The translations under genes and the position numbers were made by a program. A DNA stretch of 64,000 nucleotides from Sporobacter sp038405045. GTDB taxonomy: Bacteria > Bacillota > Clostridia > Oscillospirales > Oscillospiraceae. The notes below the pieces were generated by a model. That model did no database searches and had not been told where the DNA came from. It was given only the letters and a program-made list of their open reading frames with translations. Shown one piece after another: positions 1 through 7,082 of this stretch (positions are counted from its first letter, which is position 1; each line of letters opens with the position of its first letter). The stretch spans positions 868,001 through 932,000 of the forward strand of contig JBBZIV010000001.1 in the NCBI GenBank assembly GCA_038405045.1, written 5' to 3'.

Positions 1-1
1 G

Positions 2-1453
2 CAGGTGAAAATCGCGCTGCGCAACTGCGGCCGCGTGGACTTTGCTTCCGTCGAGGATTACATAGCCAACGACGGATATCAGGCTCTTGCCAAGGTTATA
101 ATGGATATGGGCCGTGAGAAGACCGTTCAGGAAATTCTTGATTCCGGCCTCCGCGGCCGCGGCGGCGCGGGCTTCCCCACCGGCATCAAATGGCAGGCCG
201 GTATGAATCAGCCCGGCGACCAGAAGTATATGATCTGCAACGCCGACGAAGGCGACCCGGGCGCGTTCATGGACAGAAGCGTTCTGGAAGGTGACCCGCA
301 CAGCGTTATCGAGGCCATGGCGATTGCCGGTTTTGTCATCGGCGCGAACAAGGGCTACGTTTACGTCCGCGCGGAGTATCCGATTGCTGTTGAGCGTCTT
401 GGCAACGCCCTTGACCAGGCTCGCGCAGCCGGTCTACTCGGCACCAACATCCTCGGCACCGGCTTCGAGTTTGACATTGAAATCCGCATCGGCGCTGGCG
501 CCTTCGTCTGCGGCGAAGAAACGGCACTCATCAACTCCATCGAAGGCAAACGCGGCGAGCCCCGCCAGAAGCCGCCCTTCCCCTTCCAGTCCGGTCTGTG
601 GAATGTGCCGACGATCATCAACAACGTTGAGACACTCGCAAACGTCCCGGCGATCATCCTCAAGGGCGCCGCGTGGTTCTCTTCCTACGGTGTCGGCAAG
701 AGCCGCGGCACAAAGGTCTTTGCGCTCGCGGGCGACATTGTCAACGCCGGTATTATTGAAATCCCGATGGGCATGTCCCTGCGCAACGTCATCTACAAGA
801 TGGGCGGCGGCATGAAAGACGGTAAAGCCTTTAAGGCCGTTCAGTCCGGCGGCCCGTCCGGCGGCTGCCTGACGTCTGAGCACCTTGACGTCTCGGTCGA
901 CTACGAAAGCCTTTCCGCGATGGGCGCCATCATGGGCTCCGGCGGCCTCATTGCGATGGACGAGAACACCTGCCTCGTTGACACGGCCAGATACTTCATG
1001 GAATTCGTTCAGGACGAGAGCTGCGGCCACTGCGTCCCCTGCCGCAACGGCACAAAGCGCATGCTTGAGCTCCTTCTGAAGATCACATCCGGACGCGGCG
1101 AGATGACAGACCTCGACGAGCTCGCCGATCTGGCGGTTACCGTCGGCGCGACGGCAATGTGCGGCCTTGGCCAGACAGCGCCGAACCCCGTTCTCACGAC
1201 CCTTAAATACTTCAAGGACGAGTACCTTGCCCACGTCGTGGACAAGAAATGCCCGGCCCATATCTGCAAGGCACTCGGCACCTACACGATTGACCCCGAG
1301 AAATGCCGCGGCTGCACCGCCTGCGCCAAGAAGTGCCCGGCCGACGCCATCACCGGTGAGGTCAAGAAACCCCACGTGATCAGCCTGGAAAAATGCATCA
1401 AGTGCGGCGCTTGCATGGAAGCCTGCAAATTCGATGCGGTAGCCTATAATTAA
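2..1453 (+). CDS. hydB: [FeFe]-hydrogenase flavoprotein subunit (HydB/HndC, NuoF-like), 5'-truncated
   Basis: NADH-oxidising, FMN-containing subunit of a multimeric, probably electron-bifurcating [FeFe]-hydrogenase; cytoplasmic. The reading frame is open to the left edge, so the N-terminal thioredoxin-like [2Fe-2S] domain usual in HydB lies outside the window; a GTG at position 5 is in frame but falls inside the conserved fold and is not the start. Visible (counting from that GTG): FMN/NADH motif GRGGAGFPTG at residues 51-60, GAGAFVCGEETAL near 162-174, the [4Fe-4S] motif CGHCVPCRNGT plus a later Cys in AMCGLGQ, and a C-terminal two-cluster ferredoxin (CRGCTACAKKCP, CIKCGACMEACK). It is followed 14 bases later by hydA, so the two are one operon; hydC is expected upstream. 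Confidence 0.93.
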   Translation, partial: QVKIALRNCGRVDFASVEDYIANDGYQALAKVIMDMGREKTVQEILDSGLRGRGGAGFPTGIKWQAGMNQPGDQKYMICNADEGDPGAFMDRSVLEGDPHSVIEAMAIAGFVIGANKGYVYVRAEYPIAVERLGNALDQARAAGLLGTNILGTGFEFDIEIRIGAGAFVCGEETALINSIEGKRGEPRQKPPFPFQSGLWNVPTIINNVETLANVPAIILKGAAWFSSYGVGKSRGTKVFALAGDIVNAGIIEIPMGMSLRNVIYKMGGGMKDGKAFKAVQSGGPSGGCLTSEHLDVSVDYESLSAMGAIMGSGGLIAMDENTCLVDTARYFMEFVQDESCGHCVPCRNGTKRMLELLLKITSGRGEMTDLDELADLAVTVGATAMCGLGQTAPNPVLTTLKYFKDEYLAHVVDKKCPAHICKALGTYTIDPEKCRGCTACAKKCPADAITGEVKKPHVISLEKCIKCGACMEACKFDAVAYN

Positions 1454-1467
1454 TGGAGGGCAGAAAA

Positions 1468-3258
1468 ATGATTGAATTGACAATTAACGGCAAGAAAGTG
1501 TCTGCCCCCGACGGCTCGACGATTCTGCAGTGCGCCAAACTTGCCGGTATTAAAATCCCCACACTGTGCAACCTTCCCGGCATTCATGTCAACGGCTCCT
1601 GCCGCATCTGCGTTGTCGAGGTCGAGGGACAGAGAAACCTGATGGCCTCTTGTATCGTCAAAGCGGCGAACGGCATGGTCGTCAAAACGAATACCGAAAA
1701 GGTTCGCAAGGCCAGAAAAACGCTTTACGATCTTCTCATCTCCAACCACCCGCAGGACTGCAACTTCTGCTCGCGCAACCAGAGCTGCGAACTTCAGGAG
1801 CTCGGCAGCACCCTCGGCGTTATGGAGACGCGCATCCCCAACAAGTACACACCCGCGCTTCTGGACATCTCCCCGTCCATCACGCGCGATCCGTCCAAGT
1901 GCGTCCTCTGCCGCCGCTGCGTGACAGCCTGTAACGAAATTCAGGCGGTCGGCGCGATCGGCAGCCAGAACAGAGGCTTCGACACGACGATCTCCCCGGC
2001 GATGGACCTGCCGCTTGAGAGCGTTAACTGCGCTATGTGCGGCCAGTGCTCTGCCGTCTGCCCGACGGGCGCTATTGTTGAGACGGACGCCATGACGAAG
2101 GTCTGGGACGCGCTGCTTGATCCCAACAAACGCGTTGTCGTTCAGGTTGCGCCTGCCGTTCGCGCCGCGCTTGGCGAAGAGTTCGGCATGGAAGTCGGTA
2201 CGCGTGTGACCGGCAAAATGGCGACAGCTCTGCACGACCTCGGCTTTGACGATGTTTTCGACACCAACTTCACGGCCGACCTCACCATCATCGAGGAAGG
2301 CACCGAGCTGCTCGGCCGCCTGAAGGCTGCCCTCACCGGCGGTCAGGCTGTGCTCCCGATGCTCACGAGCTGCTCCCCCGGCTGGATCAAGCACATTGAG
2401 CACGCTTTCCCGAACGAGCTCGACCACCTCTCCAGCTGCAAGAGCCCGCACACAATGCTCGGCGCGCTCGCCAAAAGCTACTACGCGCAGAAGATCGGCG
2501 TTGACCCGAAGGACATGTACGTCGTCTCTGTTATGCCCTGCACGGCGAAGAAGTACGAAATCCAGCGCCCGGAGATGCAGGTTGACGGCAACTTCGACGT
2601 TGACGCTGTCCTCACAACGCGTGAACTGGCCCGCATGATCAAGACGATGGGCATCGACTTTGTCAACCTGCCGGACGGCACGTTTGACGCACCGCTTGGC
2701 TTCTCCACCGGCGCCGCCGACATCTTCGGCGTCACGGGCGGCGTTATGGAAGCGGCTCTCCGTACGGTGTACGAGCTCACAACGGGCCGCGAGCTGCCCT
2801 TCGCCGGGCTGCATGTCACCCCGATTGTCGGCCTTGAGAACATCAAGGAAGCTGCCGTCACGTTTGAAAACGTTAAGCCGGAGTATTCCTTCCTCGAAGG
2901 CGTCACGGCGCACATCGCTGTTGCCAGCGGCCTGAAGAATGCCGATGTTTTGATGAAGCAGATCGCAGACGGCACAAGCCCGTATCACTTCATCGAGATC
3001 ATGGGCTGCCCCGGCGGCTGCATCAACGGCGGCGGCCAGCCCCGTATGGTCGGCAAGCCGGAGGATTACAGAGCCCGCCGCATGAAGGCCATCTACGACG
3101 AGGACGAGAGCAAGACGCTGCGTAAATCCCACGAGAACCCGGATATGATGAAGCTTTACACGGAGTTCCTGCACGAGCCCAACGGCCATGTGGCGCATCA
3201 CCTCCTGCACACAACTTACACCCCGCGCGGCAACTTCAACGAGTGCGCTGCGAAATAA
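1468..3258 (+). CDS. hydA: [FeFe]-hydrogenase catalytic subunit HydA
   Basis: Catalytic H2-forming or H2-oxidising subunit, 596 residues, partner of the upstream flavoprotein. Start chosen at the ATG eight bases after GGAGG; an in-frame ATG at 1453 overlaps the hydB stop and precedes that site. Domains in order: N-terminal plant-type [2Fe-2S] ferredoxin (Cys in LCNLPGIHVNGSCRIC), His-Cys NuoG-like segment (HPQDCNFCSRNQSCELQ), two [4Fe-4S] motifs (CVLCRRCVTAC, CAMCGQCSAVCP), then the H-cluster domain with L1 TSCSPGW (residues 300-306), L2 MPCTAKKYE (from 356) and L3 GCPGGCINGGGQP (from 513). L1 has Ser where the textbook motif TSCCPGW has its second Cys; I recall this variant from other clostridial multimeric enzymes. 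An intrinsic terminator follows at once. Confidence 0.95.
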   Translation: MIELTINGKKVSAPDGSTILQCAKLAGIKIPTLCNLPGIHVNGSCRICVVEVEGQRNLMASCIVKAANGMVVKTNTEKVRKARKTLYDLLISNHPQDCNFCSRNQSCELQELGSTLGVMETRIPNKYTPALLDISPSITRDPSKCVLCRRCVTACNEIQAVGAIGSQNRGFDTTISPAMDLPLESVNCAMCGQCSAVCPTGAIVETDAMTKVWDALLDPNKRVVVQVAPAVRAALGEEFGMEVGTRVTGKMATALHDLGFDDVFDTNFTADLTIIEEGTELLGRLKAALTGGQAVLPMLTSCSPGWIKHIEHAFPNELDHLSSCKSPHTMLGALAKSYYAQKIGVDPKDMYVVSVMPCTAKKYEIQRPEMQVDGNFDVDAVLTTRELARMIKTMGIDFVNLPDGTFDAPLGFSTGAADIFGVTGGVMEAALRTVYELTTGRELPFAGLHVTPIVGLENIKEAAVTFENVKPEYSFLEGVTAHIAVASGLKNADVLMKQIADGTSPYHFIEIMGCPGGCINGGGQPRMVGKPEDYRARRMKAIYDEDESKTLRKSHENPDMMKLYTEFLHEPNGHVAHHLLHTTYTPRGNFNECAAK

Positions 3259-3272
3259 CGATACCAAACAGC

Positions 3273-3310
3273 AAAAATCCCTCCGACAACAGTCGGGGGG
3301 ATTTTTTTTG
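3273..3310 (+). terminator. Intrinsic terminator after hydA
   Basis: Stem AATCCCTCCGAC / GTCGGGGGGATT with an ACAA loop followed by a run of eight T. It ends the hyd operon 12-15 bases after the hydA stop. Confidence 0.9.
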
Positions 3311-3351
3311 GTGTGAAGAGACGAAAACATGATTTTCTCGGCATTTTGCAG

Positions 3352-3524
3352 GGGCGAATCGTATTCGCCCGCCGGTGCTGCAGAGGTGGGCGGATATGGA
3401 ATCCGCCCCAACGGCATGCAGAAGTCACTGTGCCCCGGACGGGCGGGCATGGAAACCCGCCCCTACGGAATAACGGAAAGATTGCAGGAACGTAAAAGGG
3501 CAGACACAAGGTCTGCCCCTACGG
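3352..3524. repeat. Cluster of four REP-like palindromes
   Basis: Four short imperfect palindromes in the gap after hydA: 3352-3370 (GGGCGAATCGTATTCGCCC), 3388-3414 (GGGCGGATATGGAATCCGCC core), 3441-3468 (GGGCGGGCATGGAAACCCGC core) and 3498-3524 (GGGCAGACACAAGGTCTGCC core). Three end in CCCTACGG or CCCAACGG, so in reverse orientation they read CCGTAG plus a G-rich hairpin. Same families recur throughout the window. Confidence 0.85.
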
Positions 3525-3540
3525 GGTGAAAAGCACGTTA

Positions 3541-3693
3541 TCAGTCTTCGGCTTCTATGAAGAGCGCCTCCGCCTCCCGCTGGGCTTTGACAAGGCATAC
3601 CCAAGCGTCCGAATAATTGTGTTGCTCGAGCATACATATCGCGTCCGATATGCCGTTGAACAGGGCCTTGTACATTTTTTCAAAGTCTACCAA
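3541..3693 (-). CDS. Small acidic protein, TTG start
   Basis: A 50-residue frame starting LVDFEKMYKALFNGISDAIC and ending ALFIEAED. The TTG start is preceded, 7 bases away, by AGAAGGG, an excellent ribosome site; an in-frame ATG lies six codons further in. The composition (Glu/Ala-rich, amphipathic, helical) fits a real small protein and not a chance frame. It resembles short uncharacterised proteins I associate with Ruminococcaceae, but I cannot name a family. No partner gene is adjacent; a structured stretch with a TATAAT box lies upstream (3711-4060). Confidence 0.6.
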   Translation of the reverse strand: MVDFEKMYKALFNGISDAICMLEQHNYSDAWVCLVKAQREAEALFIEAED

Positions 3694-3710
3694 GCCTTTT
3701 CCCTTCTATC

Positions 3711-4060
3711 TTTCTCAATAAAGCGCAGCCCGGAAGGCCGGAGCCAATCACAGCCCCCGGGCAGCTGCTTCACCGAGAAATAACAAACGCGGTGAAGGAC
3801 GTCTCCTTACACCGCATAAAAATGCGCAACACATGATGATAATGCCTTGTCAAAAAGAGGCAGAGACATTATAATACATTTGTGGTACAGCATATGCTGT
3901 TGTGTACGGATGCGTGTACATCCTGCACAGGGTAGGGAGTGTTGGTAGCACTCCCTGCCTGCCGCATTCATTATTCTCGATGACCATATTTTAGCGGATA
4001 TGGGTGAGAAATGCAAGAGGAAAAATGGACGTCTCCCATGGAAAAATGATGGATTTACGT
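3711..4060 (-). other. Gene-free structured region, possible leader or small RNA
   Basis: No convincing coding frame. It holds several strong inverted repeats: CTTCACCG/CGGTGAAG (3769-3797), GCGGTG-AAGGA/TCCTT-CACCGC (about 3790-3818, one bulge), CGCAT/ATGCG with an AAAA loop (about 3815-3828), CAGCATATGCTG (3889-3900) and GTAGGGAGTG/CACTCCCTGC (3932-3958). A TATAAT hexamer reads leftward at 3868-3873. A leftward transcript of about 170 bases ending in the small ORF at 3541-3693 would explain this; no known RNA family was recognised. Confidence 0.35.
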
Positions 4061-4061
4061 A

Positions 4062-4088
4062 AAATGCCGGGCATGAAGCCCGGCATTT
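4062..4088. terminator. Strong hairpin, probable terminator of the deformylase-like gene
   Basis: AAATGCCGGGC / GCCCGGCATTT, 11 perfect base pairs, loop ATGAA. It lies 50 bases downstream of the leftward gene at 4139. A short run of A/T follows on both sides, so it could act in both directions. Confidence 0.6.
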
Positions 4089-4138
4089 AAAGATTCTTCA
4101 GCCAGTTCGAGGCCTCAGAACGCCTTATTTATTGCTCT

Positions 4139-4612
4139 TTATTCTTCGCCGTCGAGGGGGGCGCTGACGAAGCGGTGAATCTGTTTGATGAGGACTTTGC
4201 CGTCGAGATGATCGATGAGGTGGCAGAATTTTGAGGCTTCTGCGCCTTCCAATGCGAGCGTCAGCTTCTCCCCTTTTTCGTTGAGCGCTTCCACAACGAT
4301 TTTTTCCGGTCGTAGCATGATGCCCTCGATATCCTTATAGCACAGGCAGTCTTCATCAATCTCCTGACTGCCGGACTGCTCAACGATGGCGGGATTGATG
4401 AGCTTTTGAATTCCGCTGTCTGTTCTGACAACGGCGAGGCGGCGCAATATCCCGATCTGATTGGCCGCCAGAGAGACGGCTTCGGGCAGGCTTTCAAGTG
4501 TCTCGGCGAGGTCATCGAGCAGGGCCAGGACATGGGCGTTTATATCAGCAACGGGGCGGCACTGTTTTTCCAAATCAGGGTCCTGAAATGTTCTGAGCTG
4601 TCTAAGCGGCAC
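4139..4612 (-). CDS. Peptide deformylase-like protein lacking the catalytic Glu
   Basis: 157 residues with the peptide deformylase fold: start RQLRTFQDPDLEKQCRPV matches the usual N-terminus. Motif 1 is AVSLAANQIG (Gln kept), motif 2 is DEDCLCYKD (metal-ligand Cys kept, usual EGCLS changed) and motif 3 is CHLIDHLDG in place of QHEXDHLXG: both His ligands are kept but the catalytic Glu is Leu and the Gln before the first His is Cys. Known deformylases need that Glu, so activity on formyl-Met is doubtful; a binding or altered role is inferred. GTG start chosen because AAGGAG lies 7 bases upstream; an ATG two codons earlier (4618) is only one base from it. A second, standard def is expected elsewhere. 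Confidence 0.8.
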   Translation of the reverse strand: MPLRQLRTFQDPDLEKQCRPVADINAHVLALLDDLAETLESLPEAVSLAANQIGILRRLAVVRTDSGIQKLINPAIVEQSGSQEIDEDCLCYKDIEGIMLRPEKIVVEALNEKGEKLTLALEGAEASKFCHLIDHLDGKVLIKQIHRFVSAPLDGEE

Positions 4613-4646
4613 GGTCATTCTCCTTGCTTTGTTTTGAGTCTTGTTT

Positions 4647-4675
4647 ATTGTACTAAAGGCGCACTGTTTTGTCAA
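4647..4675 (-). promoter_or_regulatory. Sigma-A type promoter of the deformylase-like gene
   Basis: Reading leftward: TTGACA, 17-base spacer, TACAAT. It sits about 35 bases upstream of the GTG start. Confidence 0.75.
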
Positions 4676-4700
4676 ACAAAGCGGCTTTTGGCATAAAATC

Positions 4701-4720
4701 GGCGGGGGCACGCCCCCGCC
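4701..4720 (-). terminator. Hairpin terminator
   Basis: GGCGGGGGC / GCCCCCGCC hairpin followed leftward by GATTTTATG. It lies between the gene at 4780-5106 and the deformylase-like gene, both leftward, so it probably ends the former. Confidence 0.55.
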
Positions 4721-4779
4721 GGTTATTTCACAATATTTTTTCAGACAGGCTTATGCCTTGCCAGGCGCTGTACAGATGT

Positions 4780-5106
4780 TCAGCCGATGAGACGCTCGAC
4801 CGTATCCGCCGCGATATTGCCCTGGGCTGACAGCGCCTCTTCAGGATTGCGCACAATATAGGCATTGAGCGTTGCAAGCTTCTGCCGGATCGCATTCATA
4901 TCAATTCCAAGCGATTCGGGCGCACTGACTTTTGCCGATTGTGACGCGGCATTTAAGACAGACGCTTTTCTGCCGGAGAGCTCAATCTCGTCCTTCCCCT
5001 GCAGGGAGAACTTGACCTCGGCTTCTTTGACCTTTGAACGCTTGCCGTTATTTTCGATTTTTTCAGCTGAAAAACCAGCTGTTGTCCGATCAATCTGAAC
5101 TTTCAT
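4780..5106 (-). CDS. Small protein with flagellin C-terminus-like tail
   Basis: 108 residues, start MKVQIDRTTAGFSAEK, with GAGGT about 10 bases upstream. The N-terminal half is charged and low in hydrophobics; the end (RNPEEALSAQGNIAADTVER) resembles the C-terminal D0 helix of flagellins (pattern of A..AQ.N followed by VL.L). The segment DEIELSGRKAS also recalls FlgM-type anti-sigma factors. No flagellar genes are in the window, so a flagellar role is only a guess. No signal peptide or membrane segment. It has its own promoter and terminator. Confidence 0.7.
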   Translation of the reverse strand: MKVQIDRTTAGFSAEKIENNGKRSKVKEAEVKFSLQGKDEIELSGRKASVLNAASQSAKVSAPESLGIDMNAIRQKLATLNAYIVRNPEEALSAQGNIAADTVERLIG

Positions 5107-5142
5107 TAAAAATCGACCTCAAATCCTGTTGAGTTATCTCAT

Positions 5143-5171
5143 ATGTTACACCTATTGCTATAAATTGTCAA
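5143..5171 (-). promoter_or_regulatory. Sigma-A type promoter
   Basis: Leftward TTGACA, 17-base spacer, TAACAT, about 37 bases upstream of the ATG at 5106. Confidence 0.7.
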
Positions 5172-5240
5172 GACCCGACAGAATTCGAATTTTAATTTTT
5201 TGTTATAGCTCATGGCCGGTTTGTACAAGCCGGATGCTTT

Positions 5241-6824
5241 TTACATCTGGATGAGCTCGACGCGGATACTGTCGACCCCGTTATACGTCACATAACCGAT
5301 GGACAGCAGAATGCTATATGAGCCGTTGATGTAATAGCTGATGACGCCGCTTTCTTCAATGGTGTAACCAAAGAAGCTGAAGCAGTTTTGCTCCAGGAGC
5401 TTTTCATACGTCGCCAGCGCGTCATCAACGGGCACGTTCATCGCATCAACAGCGTAATAATATGCGATCGCGTCGTCACCCGGCTGCGACAGGAACGGAT
5501 TCGCCCCCGCGATAGCCCCAAAGTCCGGCGCCGGGAAATAGGCGTTATAATACACCGTATCCGGCAAAATGGACGCAAACGACTGCAATGTATCTTTGGC
5601 GAGTGATTGAATCTCACCGGCAGGGACGGCGATATTGAGATTCTGCGCGCCGTCAGCCGTCGCCGTCGTGACGCCGAGCACCTTACCGGAGGCGTCTAAG
5701 AGCGCGCCGCCGCTGCTGCCGGAAGAAATAGCCGCCGTTGTCTGAATATATGTCTGGCCGCCGATATCGCGTGCGGCGTAAGAAACAAGGCCTTCGGAGA
5801 AGGAATTTTTAAGCCCAAGCGGGCTGCCGATGGCAAAGGCGGGCGCGCCCGTACGGACATCACCGTCAGCCAAGGTGAGGGACGCAAAGCCTGTCCCATC
5901 GACCTGAATGAGCGCGAGGTCTTTGTCTTCATTGTAATCATAGACGCCGGAGACGTTATATTCCTTACCGTCAGCCGTCGTCACGACGGCTTTCGACGCG
6001 CCGACGATGACGTGGTAATTCGTAACGGCCGTACCATTGCCGTCAATAAAAAAGCCGCTGCCGGATTTGACGGCCTTGCCGTTGACATCATAAATCAGGA
6101 TGTAAAAGACGGCGGGGGCACATTTTTTATAAAGCTGCTCGGCTGTGAGGCTGAGCTTTAACGTTTGGCTGCGGCGGAAGGCGGCGTTTGCCATGCGTGT
6201 GACGATGGACGCGGCTTCCGCGCGCGTGATCGTATTGTTCGGCTGGAATACCCCCGTTGCGTCACACCCCGTTAAAACGCCCGCCCTGTAAAGCTCATAG
6301 ACGGCATCACTGTATGTAAAACCGAGAGGCACGTCCGGCACGGCATTGTCGTCCACCTTGTTTTTGACGGCGAGCGCCTCGGCGGGCAGCGCCTTGGAGA
6401 GTATAAGGGCAAATTCCGAGCGCGTAGCCGGTGCGTCATAATTGGGATAGTCAACGTCGAGTATCCCGGCGTTCAGCGCTTCATCGGCATAGGGGCGGTA
6501 CCACGGCGACCCGTTTGAAAAATTGGCTGCGCCGTTATAATAGATGTCGTGGATGCAGGCGGCGAGCTTGACGGCTTCTGCCAGCGTGAGGCGGCCGTTC
6601 GGGTCAAACCGCCCGGCACCTTTGCCGCTTATTAGCCCGTATTCATAGGAGGCTTGCACGTAAGGCGTAAACCAGTCAGTCACGGCGACGTCTTTAAAAT
6701 ACCCGCTTTTATATGTATGCGTTTTGACGAAGTTGGATAAACCGCCTGACGCGAGCGCCGTCGTCGGAATGAGCGCCGTCAGCAGGAGAAAAATGAGGAA
6801 AACGGGCAGAAGTCGCTTTTTCAT
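5241..6824 (-). CDS. Surface serine protease: SLH repeats plus trypsin-like (HtrA/S1C) domain
   Basis: 527 residues. Start is the ATG seven bases after GGAGG; residues 1-27 are a signal peptide (MKKRLLPVFLIFLLLTALIP, cleaved near ALASGG). Then about three SLH repeats to roughly residue 215 (motifs YFKDV..WF..YV, G.FDPNG.LT.AEA, ITRAEAASIVTRMA), which bind secondary cell-wall polymer. The protease domain follows with His in TNYHVI (about residue 270), Asp in KDLALIQV (about 302) and Ser in SSGSSGGALLD (about 371). There is no C-terminal PDZ; the last ~130 residues are a unique tail. Role: cell-wall-anchored protease, perhaps in envelope quality control; substrate unknown. Monocistronic, with its own promoter. 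Confidence 0.9.
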   Translation of the reverse strand: MKKRLLPVFLIFLLLTALIPTTALASGGLSNFVKTHTYKSGYFKDVAVTDWFTPYVQASYEYGLISGKGAGRFDPNGRLTLAEAVKLAACIHDIYYNGAANFSNGSPWYRPYADEALNAGILDVDYPNYDAPATRSEFALILSKALPAEALAVKNKVDDNAVPDVPLGFTYSDAVYELYRAGVLTGCDATGVFQPNNTITRAEAASIVTRMANAAFRRSQTLKLSLTAEQLYKKCAPAVFYILIYDVNGKAVKSGSGFFIDGNGTAVTNYHVIVGASKAVVTTADGKEYNVSGVYDYNEDKDLALIQVDGTGFASLTLADGDVRTGAPAFAIGSPLGLKNSFSEGLVSYAARDIGGQTYIQTTAAISSGSSGGALLDASGKVLGVTTATADGAQNLNIAVPAGEIQSLAKDTLQSFASILPDTVYYNAYFPAPDFGAIAGANPFLSQPGDDAIAYYYAVDAMNVPVDDALATYEKLLEQNCFSFFGYTIEESGVISYYINGSYSILLSIGYVTYNGVDSIRVELIQM

Positions 6825-6893
6825 GAACATGCCTCCAAGAGATTGAGTCGCGGCCCCGCGGGCTTTTTGAAGGCCCCCTTGCACACACGGTCT

Positions 6894-6922
6894 ATTATAT
6901 CTAACGGCTTGCCATAACACAA
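6894..6922 (-). promoter_or_regulatory. Promoter of the SLH protease gene
   Basis: Leftward TTGTGT, 17-base spacer, perfect TATAAT; 70 bases upstream of the ATG. Confidence 0.65.
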
Positions 6923-7000
6923 TGCTATTATCATATATTTCCAGATTTTATTTTTTTCTGGCGTAAGGGCGCGGGAAATGACATCGCCTCCGATTGTTCA

Positions 7001-7018
7001 CACTTTATTCATAAAGTG
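7001..7018. promoter_or_regulatory. Operator-like palindrome upstream of the glycosylation operon
   Basis: CACTTTAT-TC-ATAAAGTG is an 8+8 base perfect inverted repeat about 65 bases before the TTG start at 7083. A possible -10 (TAAAAT, 7034-7039) lies 15 bases downstream, so a regulator binding here could act on that promoter. The regulator is unknown. Confidence 0.4.
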
Positions 7019-7082
7019 ACGCGCGATATACGATAAAATATGACGGATTGCAGAATTTTCCGGTTGAAACGGGGGCTTTGCC

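Noticed and set aside
1450..3450. 666-codon open frame on the minus strand opposite hydA
   Set aside because: It mirrors the codon bias of hydA, has no family motif or ribosome site, and hydA is unmistakable.
3711..4060. 6S RNA or SRP RNA in the gap before the deformylase-like gene
   Set aside because: Stems are strong but no characteristic block of either RNA was recognised.
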